Assembly: GCF_011397635.1 (NCBI RefSeq) | Contig: NC_064763.1 | Coordinates: 25,867,437-25,931,436 of the forward strand | Direction of reading: 5' to 3' | Length of the DNA stretch: 64,000 nt | From: Epinephelus fuscoguttatus | Lineage: Eukaryota; Chordata; Actinopteri; Perciformes; Serranidae | Part shown: positions 10,020-38,149 of the stretch, piece by piece | Position numbering within the stretch: the first letter of the stretch is position 1 | Layout of the letters: each line of letters begins with the position of its first letter | Notes under the pieces: model-generated | What the model saw: only the letters and a program-made list of their open reading frames with translations | Databases searched by the model: none | What the model was told of the DNA's origin: nothing | Made by a program: the position numbers and the translations under genes

Positions 10020-13000
10020 ATGGATGTACAAACAGAGAACGTGGACCCCCCGCCTTGTGAATCCCAGTCGAGTGGAAAAATCAGAAAAGGATTCAAGCTG
10101 TTTGGCAAACGCAAGCCAGGTAACATTTTTTCTATTCGTGGCAAAGGGGATGGGAACAACAAGTCACCTGTTATCAGGAGCAAAACCAGTGATGGATTAT
10201 CTGAGACTGCTGCACCAGATTCAGAGCAGGAGCCAGACAAGGAAAAGGCACAGGAGGTGAGTCAAGGAGAGAGGGAGCAGGCAGAAGAGGAGGCTCTCGG
10301 TGAAGATGGCGTTCTGGCTGCAGCCCCGGCTCGTGCCTCCATTTCTTCAGCCAGCTCAGCCAAGTCCCTCAGCTTCCTGTCGCTGCTGAGGGGTGGTCGA
10401 AGAGGAGTGGGGGACCGCAGGGTCCACACCGTGTCCCAGCCTGTGGGTCGGCACCGTCGTGGGCTGAAGGGTCTGTTTGGCAATGTTAAGTTTAAATCAA
10501 AAGATAAAGAGGAGAAGGAGGAAGCCCCTCCGAGCCCACTTCTCATGTCGTCCCGCGCCAACAGTGTGGAAATCATCAAAGAGGACCTCACCCTCACCCC
10601 CAAATCCCATCCTCGCTCTCTGGACAGCCCAGAGACTGAGAGCTATGAGCCTGAAAAGAGCTTTGCAACACAGGACAGTGAAGCTACGTCCCCATCAGAG
10701 ACCTCAACTCCCCAGGTGACGGCAGGCGATGTGAGTAGAACTGATGAGCATGTGCCGCCTTTACCCACCTCTGAACCACCTTTGGTACCCGGGGATAACA
10801 GCCTGAGCTGCCTGCTGGCAGACATCTCCTCTCTCCTGACCTTTGACTCAATCACAGGGGGTGGAGACATTATGGCTGATGTGGAGGCAGAGTGGGGAAA
10901 AGCGAGCAGTCCCGTGAGTGCTGCGGGGACTGAAGTCATGCCATCATCCACATCTCTCTTCTCCAAACCCACCATCTCATCTCCACCGACCTCTGCCTCC
11001 ATCAACACAGCTGCTACGGCAAAACCCTCTCCTGTAGCCGTCCCCACAACAACCTCTACCCAATCCTTTACTCCTCTGACAAAGACAACTGCAACCTCTT
11101 CTCCCAAGCCGAGCTCCATCATCACGACGTTGACCAAATCTTCCACTTTGACGACTCAGTCAGTCAAACTGAGTTCGGACTCTACTCCAGCCCCTGAGCC
11201 TTCTGCTAGCGTAAAAATTAAATCAACTCCTTCGCCCATTGCAACGAGAACCTCAACTACCCCTGTAACGTTAACAAGCCTTTCGGCTCCAATAATGGCT
11301 CCTCCTTCCATGACCGTTAAATCCACAACGAGCATCACCTCTGCTTCTTCAACAGCTCCTCCGAACACACCTGCCACTGTAGTAAAGGCTCCCTCAGCTA
11401 GTCCAACTCTTACCAGTACGGCTAGCAAATTGGCTTCAGAGGTGATCGCAGCACCTCCTCAAGTTGTTGCTTCAGTAAGTAAACCTATCCCTGTTGTGAC
11501 TCCAACGACTACATCAGCTAAACCTCCACCAGTAACCCATAGCCCTCCCACAGCTGTTGCTTTTACCCAACCTCCACCTGCTAAACTGGATTCAGCTAGC
11601 AGCTCGAACCTGCAAACTTCCACTTCCTACAAACCTTCCCTGAGTTCAGCTGCAGGAGAATCTAAAGCCCCAGTGACAGTATCACCAGCCAGTGCTGTTA
11701 CAACTAAACCCCCCTCTCCTCCACCCTCTAAGATGACAACGGTTCCCACATCAACTACGACCTCAGGCTCAGTATCTGCGGCCCTTTCCAAACCATCACT
11801 TACCTCCAGCCCAGTGGACTTAAGTAAGCCCTCTTCCTCTCTTGTAAGTGTTCCAGATGTTCCTTCCTCTACTCTGACTGCCACAACTAAAACCCAACCC
11901 AGCCCTGCACCTGTCCCAACGCCATCTTTAACTTCTTTAGATAAGGTTCCTCCCACGACTAAACCCACTCCTGCACCAGTGTCTTTAGATAAGACGCCCC
12001 CTGCTCCCACACCAACCCCAATCACTCATGCTGTTGTTTCTACAGCATCCGCAACACCTCCTCCCCCAGGTCAGACCCCAGTCTCTCAATCTAAAGCCCC
12101 TCCTGCTCAGATCCCAGTTTCTGTACCAAAAGATCCAACTGCTCCAGCTTTGATCTCAGTTACTCAGTCTAAAGCTCCTCCTGCTCAGATCCCAGTTTCT
12201 GTACCGAAAGAACCACCTGCTCCTGCTCAAATGCAAGTCTCTCAGTCTAAAGCCCCTCCGGCTCCGGCTCAGATCCCAATTTCTGTACCTAAAGAAACAC
12301 CTGCTCCTGCTCAAATTCAAGTTTCTCAGTCTAAAGCCCCTCCTGCTCCTGCTCAGATCCCAGTTTCTGTAGCTAAACCTCCTCCTGTTCAGATCCCAGT
12401 TTCTGTAGCTAAACCCCCTCCTGCTCCTGCTCAAATTCCAGTTTCTGTAGTTAAAGATCCACCTGCTCCTGCTCAGATCCCAGTTTCTCAATCTAAAGCC
12501 CCTCCTGTAACAACTCCTGCCACTTGCCCTGTACCCTCTCCTTCCTCTCCTCCTGCACCTTGTCTGAGTGAGGCTGCTAAGATGAGAGGAAGTGGACAGG
12601 CATCAGTAGATGGGCAACTGACTAGTTCAAGTGGCACGGGAGCCCAGGGGGCCCAGACTGTGCCGCCTAAAACAGAAGAACTGCATGCTGAGACACGAAC
12701 GAGCGTCCAGGGCCCCCCCAGAGAAAGAAAGATACCACAAGCTAAACCATCGGGACTTAGCAAAATACCTGTAGTTGGAGGGGGCAGAGCAGGCAAAATA
12801 CCTGTCCGGGACAGTCAACATGATGATGAAGCAAGCAGGGATCCACCTACTCCTGAAGACGACAGGCCCCATTTCAACTCACATGATGCAGGGAGCAGAG
12901 ATAAAATCAGTGATGTTGAGGCTAATGTGCCCACCTCAAAACACACCCAGGAGGAGAGTCAGCAGCTTCCCCAGCCGAAAGTCCTCACCAGTTTACCGCG

Positions 13001-13166
13001 TGACTCAAAGATCCCTGTAAAGCACGGCGCACAGTCTCACGCAGCCTCCCAAATCCCTCAAGCTAAAGAGCCTGCTCGCACTAAGATACCAGTGTCCAAG
13101 GTTCCTGTCCGCAGGTCTGGCACTAAACCTGCAGCTGCAGGCGGCAGCACCCAGTTAAGAAAATAA
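10020..13166 (+). CDS. AMER-family APC membrane recruitment protein, divergent
   Basis: A single open frame of 1048 codons; AMER genes also code from one exon. AMER proteins bind PtdIns(4,5)P2 membranes, recruit APC, and modulate Wnt signalling and microtubules. Conserved blocks in order are: SSGKIRKGFKLFGKRKPG (17-34) with K..GDGNNKSPVIRSKTSDGL (42-60), like the AMER2 N-terminus; AKSLSFLSLLRGG (114-126); the basic RRGLKGLFGNVKFKSKDK (146-163); ISSLLTFDSITGGGDIMAD (269-287), the AMER FDSLTGCGDI block; and TKIPVSKVPVRRS (1021-1033), almost identical to the AMER2 C-terminus. Residues 298-850 are Pro/Ser/Thr/Ala-rich, with an IPVS repeat at 684-830. The EGYWDS and PRDSYSGDALY motifs of other AMERs are absent. 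Four [S/T]xIP motifs lie at 914, 996, 1010 and 1021. Automatic pipelines may label it mucin-like. AMER membership is firm; the exact paralog is uncertain, so I give no symbol. Confidence 0.85.
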   Translation: MDVQTENVDPPPCESQSSGKIRKGFKLFGKRKPGNIFSIRGKGDGNNKSPVIRSKTSDGLSETAAPDSEQEPDKEKAQEVSQGEREQAEEEALGEDGVLAAAPARASISSASSAKSLSFLSLLRGGRRGVGDRRVHTVSQPVGRHRRGLKGLFGNVKFKSKDKEEKEEAPPSPLLMSSRANSVEIIKEDLTLTPKSHPRSLDSPETESYEPEKSFATQDSEATSPSETSTPQVTAGDVSRTDEHVPPLPTSEPPLVPGDNSLSCLLADISSLLTFDSITGGGDIMADVEAEWGKASSPVSAAGTEVMPSSTSLFSKPTISSPPTSASINTAATAKPSPVAVPTTTSTQSFTPLTKTTATSSPKPSSIITTLTKSSTLTTQSVKLSSDSTPAPEPSASVKIKSTPSPIATRTSTTPVTLTSLSAPIMAPPSMTVKSTTSITSASSTAPPNTPATVVKAPSASPTLTSTASKLASEVIAAPPQVVASVSKPIPVVTPTTTSAKPPPVTHSPPTAVAFTQPPPAKLDSASSSNLQTSTSYKPSLSSAAGESKAPVTVSPASAVTTKPPSPPPSKMTTVPTSTTTSGSVSAALSKPSLTSSPVDLSKPSSSLVSVPDVPSSTLTATTKTQPSPAPVPTPSLTSLDKVPPTTKPTPAPVSLDKTPPAPTPTPITHAVVSTASATPPPPGQTPVSQSKAPPAQIPVSVPKDPTAPALISVTQSKAPPAQIPVSVPKEPPAPAQMQVSQSKAPPAPAQIPISVPKETPAPAQIQVSQSKAPPAPAQIPVSVAKPPPVQIPVSVAKPPPAPAQIPVSVVKDPPAPAQIPVSQSKAPPVTTPATCPVPSPSSPPAPCLSEAAKMRGSGQASVDGQLTSSSGTGAQGAQTVPPKTEELHAETRTSVQGPPRERKIPQAKPSGLSKIPVVGGGRAGKIPVRDSQHDDEASRDPPTPEDDRPHFNSHDAGSRDKISDVEANVPTSKHTQEESQQLPQPKVLTSLPRDSKIPVKHGAQSHAASQIPQAKEPARTKIPVSKVPVRRSGTKPAAAGGSTQLRK
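12069..12508 (+). repeat. Coding tandem repeat (PAPAQIPVSVxK units)
   Basis: About nine imperfect units inside the AMER-like gene code for alternating (P)APAQIPVSVPK and QVSQSKAPP modules, residues 684-830. The DNA is near-identical between units (GCTCAGATCCCAGTTTCTGT recurs), suggesting recent unequal exchange or slippage. Array length is likely to vary between individuals. The antisense frame Arg-Asn-Trp-Asp-Leu-Ser is a shadow of it. Confidence 0.9.
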
Positions 13167-14076
13167 AACAATGGACTGAACCGACCAACGATACAGATTA
13201 TGGCTTTGACTGCAACTTTTTTTCCAATATTACTACATGACCACCCTTTTTTAATTAACGTTTCTAGACTGTAATTCTTGGCTTCACAACAACATAAGCA
13301 ACAGTAACAAAGTCAAGGAGGCTGACAGCACTCAAGCACAAAACATCTCCACAAGGAGCCAAAGCAACAAGCCTGGCTCTTTGGTGCTGAGCCAACTGGA
13401 CATGCACTCAGGAAAGGTTCGGGGTCACACCTGAACACACAGCAGCATCGAGAACTAAGGATAAGCAAGAAAAAAGGTCTTCTGGGAACACAGTCACACA
13501 CACACAACACGGGCGAGTGCCTTTTTAAGGGTGCTTTTTCCGACAGACTTTCAGAATTAATCTTTTCTACAGTACTTTTAACTTTTGTTACTCCCACTTT
13601 TTGTAGGAACGGTCAACTCTTTTTTGTCTTTCTTTCCAGCGAGTCTCTTTGATAATAACCAGTCCCTTTACTCTTTATTTATGTCAGGAGAAGAACAGCA
13701 GGAGCTCTATAAATTAATGCAACAACCAAATTTACATTCCACACCTATCTCTGGATGTATGTAGCATAAAACGTGCCATTAATTTTTTGCACAAGATGTT
13801 GAACTGTACAGCGCCTGTGTGTCCGCCTGCTCATATGTAACATGATCAGATCTCACTGTGAACTATGGGGAAGACTGGTTTTTATGGGAGGAGTGGAAAT
13901 AATTGCTCCCAGTGTAATGGACAGCAGCCATTATGAATGGCACTATGGACAGAGAGGATGCTGAGATGAGATCTCTCGTACACTGGCACGTCCTTATCCT
14001 TATCCCACTTATACTCAGATGAGAACAGTATCTCTGTGTATAGTCTCATCTATGTTGTTCTGTTTCCTATTTAATC

Positions 14077-14082
14077 AATAAA
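14077..14082 (+). terminator. Poly(A) signal of the AMER-like gene
   Basis: AATAAA about 910 bp after the stop codon, the first canonical signal downstream, implying a 3' UTR of about 0.93 kb. Confidence 0.55.
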
Positions 14083-17000
14083 ACAATATAAGTACTTTGC
14101 AAGATGAGATCTGTTTAAGTTGTGAATTATATCCTGCATGTTTTCTACATCGTGGCAGTTGGAGACAGAAAAGGAATAATGTGGGCACACATTACGATTT
14201 ACTGGCTTGGTATTAAGAAGCAATACAGCACCTCTTGGGAGAATTTTACGCGGAAGGGAATTACATGAGGGAAAAGTTCAAGAGCAGAGTAAAGAGATAT
14301 GACAAACATTCTATATTTTCACTGACAAATCCCCACTGTGACTCACCGTCTTACTACAGCCTGGGCTCAGAGTGTCCTCATACTGTAGGAACATCATTCC
14401 AACATCATCCACACTCAAAGCTCACTGACCTGAAAAGCGAGCAAATGAATGTCAAGAGAGCCCAGCCAATCAGCTGCAAGGGAAAACGCTTAACATGCAT
14501 ACCTTATTATCAGGAAAAGGGTTAGGGAATGTGTGTCATTGCTATTCTTAGTGTGAAATGCTCCCGACGGATGTGCTGCATTATGTCTGAGAGGGTTATT
14601 TGATTTAGACATTTAGTATCAGTTTGATATCAGTGCAGGAAAGAACACAATACAGATACTTATTTGAACTGAAAAGGCTGTCGTGAACAAAAAAAAAAGA
14701 CTATCTTTGATGTTGCACAAAGGCTATAAATGTAGGAAAACATGTTGAAAAGCAAGTCTAGTGGTGAGAGGGAAAAACCACAGGTTAAAGATGGGACGCT
14801 GATCTGAGTCATGGGGTAACGTTAAGAGGAGTCTGCTGTTAGGAATAAAGTGCAAAGGACAAAGGGTGAATTTCTTACGAAAAAAAAGCAGTGCGGTGGT
14901 GACACAAAAAGACCTCTGTGTACTTCAGGAAGCCAGAGGCTGCAAGCTGAGAAAAGAGGACCATCATTTTGCCTGAGAAAACACGAGGATTTCACCGCAT
15001 CAGGTGTTGATACAGACTACAGAGGGTAAAAGCATCTCCCTGAGAAAAAGAACAGTCTCCCCCTGAGGCTGTGACGCAACACAGGTTTGCCTCTTAGTAA
15101 CACCTGAGATTTTGGGTTTAAAATATTGAAAAACAGTCTTTAACAGCATGCAGATTTATCATCACGCCTGTTAGAGCAGAGGTCTGGCTGGTTATGAGGG
15201 CTCACATTGTGACACAGCTTGATAAATTGTATAATGCTCTCCATATAGGAAACTACTGAGATTTATATGTATCCTGAGTTCATAAGAGGAATCTGCATTC
15301 AGTGAATGCTGCCTTTTATCAACATCCCTTCACATTCCCCAGCAATGTGTTTTTCATGCCTTAAGTGATAGTGACAACAGGAACATGTTGGAATAAACTT
15401 TTGAGCAATATTGCGTAAGATGTCTCAGAGTTTCTCTGTTCATAGATTGTTTGTGCAAATCCAGCCCCCTTGCCCCAAATATGTTACACAAATTACAGCA
15501 CCCACAATGCACCGAGGCCACCCTGGCTTTCTATGGACTGCATGTGTTTGTGTCTGCTTCTGCCTCTGGAGAGGCAACGTGCCTCTTTAGAACCTAATTT
15601 AGCATGCTTCATTCTGTGTTTCCATGCCAACCCCACTAGGTCAACCAATGAAAGGCTGTGAGAGTTGGGAGGAGGAGTTTAAAAACATGAGTGCCTTAAT
15701 GAGCACACTCACACTATACATGCTAATAAGACAGGTTATCACTTCACACGCTATTTTAAATTGAGCTATGGAATTAAAACAATCTAAAGCAGCATAATAA
15801 TACTTCACTGTAATGATGAGACATATTTTGAGTTATCAGTTTGCTTCCAAACTGTTTTTGCAGTGACCTGAGCTGAACCAGCCATGTATAAAAAACACAA
15901 CATTGCTGAATTTTCTGTCACCCATCCTACACACCTACGAATATGCTGTCACACAGCCTTAAAATGTGGAGATTCACAGCTCCTGCTTCTTCTGAAAAAG
16001 GCTGAACCACATTGTAGATAACATTACACTCCCAGAAAATCTTTGAGTTTCTGAGATATTTCAGATACTTGTCAGGGAGCTGATAATTTAGCGCAAAATG
16101 CCACAGCGATGATGCTATTGGCTCTTATCATGACAATTTAAAGATAAAGAAAAGGTCAGTTCCTTTAAGAGGCTTAAGGGCCTAGTTAAGTTTCAATCCA
16201 GGGACACTGTGCATCCCTATATAATAAGACTATTGATTCCCATGATGATACATTACGTAACCGTGTAAGAATAAAGCTATGATACTCTGTATCCATGGGA
16301 AAACACATCATGTTGCCATGTTGGGATTTAAAAAGCTTCTTTTCAGTGCTCAAACATTCAGTGCAAATTTCCCACTGTTTAACATGAAGTTTATAGAGCC
16401 CATGAAACACAACGTGCAACTCAACAGGCAAAGTATACCATTTCACAAATATAATTCATAATCAAAATTATTTATTCTTATTCATATTGAAACATGACAA
16501 ATGCCAAACATAAAAAATGTAGCATAGAGTCGACTAAAATTACCATTTTTCATACACAAAATATAAAATTTATTAAAAATATATATAAATGCAGTTATTT
16601 GTTTGGTTTCAAGGCCTGTGTCTCTCACAGCGGAGGACAGTTTGCGGATGAGGTGTCAACAGGACTGATACCTCCGTTCACTGAGGAGCATCCAAGAAAG
16701 GCAACACCTCATCTGCAACACTGTCAGCCCTGCAGCCTCCTCTGCACTCTGTAGTCTGTAAACCAACAGCTGCTGGTCACTTGCTGTTAAAGAGATCTTT
16801 CATTATCAGTCAGACTGCTACAAATAGTCAAAGAATATACAGATCAAACATATGGAGTTTATAAAACATTTAAAAGAAAATGATTAAAAAAAATCATTTT
16901 GTGTTCAAGATCCTGAACATGATTTCTGCTTTGCTTCCAAAGAGCAAATCTTCAGCTTGATATGCATGTGCTGATAAATGCACATATATGATATATACGA

Positions 17001-17880
17001 GTTAGAAAATATGGCTCATTGATGAGCATGGGCCTACTAACCATGGGCATTACATCATTCAGTGCAATAACTCTGCACTGAGGACCTCTGCTGGTGAAAA
17101 CGCATACTGAAATGCTTTAGTAACGTGGGTGACGCAGTACAAAACAGCATCACTGCTGCACAACATGGCCTCAAATGTAACACATCACATCAGGCCTGCA
17201 GCCTCTACTATGGACAGAGGGAGCTAGCTGCACAGTGGCAGGCATGTACCACAGTATCACTGTAATTTGGGAGCATTTTATACTTTTATGAATACAATAT
17301 TTCAATTTCTAAAAATTCATAACAATAAAACCTACAAAAGTGCCTGAAATAACCTCTTCTTCATGAATAAAGTTTGCATAATGTGACATTAAGACTCACT
17401 GGAGTGAAAGTGATGCAAAGAGACATGGTTTGAAGTAATAGTAATGGTGGACATTCAGCCCTGCTTCAAATGAGCAAGACAAGACCAGCTTATGCTTGTA
17501 GTCTGGCAGCAGCAATAAAATGCTTGAGTTGAAAAATGTAAAGTAATACTCACACTCATGACATTTGAATATTAGTGACAACATAGAAATAATAAATCTG
17601 AGTTGAAGTAAAAATGTGCATTCTTGCAAACACAAACACAGACAGTATGATCTTAATTAGAGAAAGAACAAAGAAGTGGTGACTCACTGATACAACCTGA
17701 CGTCCAACCAGAAGACGAGAGAGAAGGTGGACGTATAACTTAAACATGGAACATGACGGATACATGTATGACTAAACGCTAGGTTATAGAAAGCTGTTTG
17801 GCAGATATGCATCTGCTATAGACGAGCAGCACCAGTATGCACCACAGTTTAGAGGTGGAGCAGGTGTTGTGTTTCTGATC
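14083..17880. other. Intergenic, no gene seen
   Basis: AT-rich sequence between the convergent AMER-like gene and phldb2. Only short open frames occur, without recognisable domains or splice signals. A short inverted repeat (AAAATGATT / AATCATTTT) lies at 16877-16900. Confidence 0.5.
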
Positions 17881-18296
17881 ATTTAGAACGGGGATACTCA
17901 ATTTGTTTTGCTCAGGGGCCACTCTTGCAAAATGTCAGGAGGCCAGGGGTCAGTTAATTAACAAACATCAATAATATTTATCAGTATATATAATAAATGA
18001 AATACCTTTTTTCAACCTTGTGATGTTTGTTGTACGTGGGCATGTTTCTAGGATTTGAGGACATTCGGGGCTTGGCCCAGATGTATGTCGGATCCTCCCC
18101 GGCACTGCTTTTTATAAACAAGCTCTATTCTGATGCTTTTTTATGCACTCTGACACCTTATTTGCATTTAGAGTACAAAAACAACTCCCTGTGTGAATCA
18201 AATGATCTTCATCATAAATTAGAAAATGGTCAGTGGGCCACCCGGCACCCTATCGTGAGCCAAATGGACCACAAGTTGTGTATCCCTGATTTAGAA
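17881..18296. mobile_element. hAT-type MITE with 8-bp target duplication
   Basis: A 400-bp element (17889-18288) is bounded by ATTTAGAA at 17881-17888 and again at 18289-18296, a perfect 8-bp direct duplication as made by hAT transposases. The termini are inverted: left CGGGGATACTCAATTTG, right end reversed CAGGGATACACAACTTG (13 of 17 match). There is no transposase frame, so it is non-autonomous. It lies about 420 bp beyond the phldb2 stop codon, possibly inside that gene's 3' UTR. Confidence 0.85.
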
Positions 18297-18717
18297 CATT
18301 CCCTGATCACGTTTTAATTGAAAAGAAGCCAAACATAACAAGGAGAGTTTAAGACAAGCAGAGGTTTTGTTTAAGGAAATCTGAGGTTGGAGAATGTAAC
18401 TACTAAACTGGTGCGAGATTTAATGATGCGCGACATAAACAACAACAACAAAAACTAAATAGCTTAATTATAAAACCTGTATATCCATTCTTTTGCTCTG
18501 TTATACATGATTACATTATAAAGTGTGCTTTTGAGCATGACATGTAGGCTACAGATAATACAAGTGTAAACAGAAGTTCTTTTTTTGTTGACCTGATGAA
18601 CATCAGTCTCAGCTCTGCTGCACAACGTTGATACAAGCAGAGTACCGCAACCGTCCCATGTGACACAACGCTTACCAATGAACTTTAGTGGTGTGGATAC
18701 TGATCTGTTGGGATCAG

Positions 18718-36908
<18,191 letters not shown>

Positions 36909-36978
36909 CACACTGACCTCCTTTCTGTGATTCAATCTGAGGCTTCAGGATTCAGCTGGGCCCTACGTGCTTTGTTCC

Positions 36979-38100
36979 CTGAGAAGAAGAAAAGGGAGGG
37001 AATCAATATGAAACTTTCACAACAAGACTGAAAAAACAGCAACTTCCTGAATTCTTTATCATCAAAAAGGAGTAACACCTCATACAAAATCGATGCATCC
37101 TAATCTTACCTACTGGAATTTAAATAAATACTGTACATAACAGTTGAATGGGTTCATCTCTCCACCATTACAAACTAGTATTCCTGCAAAACCACACAGC
37201 AGCTTTCAATCTAAAGACAGAAGATTTAAGAACATCGCAGATCACAGGAAGTTGAATCCATTCCTTGCGGTCTCTCAACGTATCCTCTAACAACTCCACA
37301 ACAATACCTCAATTCAAGCAGATATTTCAGATGTGCATATTTAAACGGAAAGGGAAAAAAAAAGTTCCTAAAGACTAAGTAGGAAAACAGATCCAGAGGA
37401 AAGTTTTTATGCCTGGCTCTGTGTCACCAATAAAAAGTCTGTCTGAAAAGCAGCACTCTGCACCTTAATCTGTCTCTTAGCCCCAAAGCTCATGACCAGT
37501 CCTTGAAAGTATTCCCTCAGAGCCTCAGACTCATTGAGAGAGCAGCCACAGTCAGAGGTTCAGGCTGGGTCAATCTGGACTGGGACTTCTTCTAAACACT
37601 TTTTTAAAGAATAAAACTAAATGTGTTTCTGATTAATTGAGAAAAAAAAACAAATATTTGCAGGTTATATCCTAACAGCTTCAACGGTTGCTTCCTTTTC
37701 ACTATTTCATACTATTGTAAATTAAATTATTTTTTCATTTTGGTTTCTGGTGACTAAAGATGAGATTTCTGGCATTAGAGAGTGTAAATGATTAATCAGG
37801 GCATCATAAACATAATCTATAGATCAGATGAGGATGAAAACATCACTAGTACAACCACAGTTACTCTGGTGAAGATGTTGAGCAGCCAGCAGCACAAAAA
37901 GAAAGCCGCACTCCCTCCTACAAGAAAAAAAAAAAGCTAAAAGAAATAAATCAAATAAAACTAAGAAATACATCTTCAGGTCCCCACACTATGGGTCATA
38001 ACTCAGAAAAATCAGATTAAGTGAAGATATTATTGGTTTCAGTGTTACAACAGAGGGGTTTTAAAAGTCAGACATTGCTCTTTCCTGAATCCACAGACAG

Positions 38101-38149
<49 letters not shown>

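Noticed and set aside
9575-10240. 221-residue minus-strand open frame
   Set aside because: It is antisense to the 5' UTR and start of the AMER-like gene and shows only Leu/Ser/Pro-rich composition from a purine-rich opposite strand.
12156-12491. Minus-strand frame with Arg-Asn-Trp-Asp-Leu-Ser repeats
   Set aside because: It is the antisense shadow of the coding tandem repeat in the AMER-like gene.
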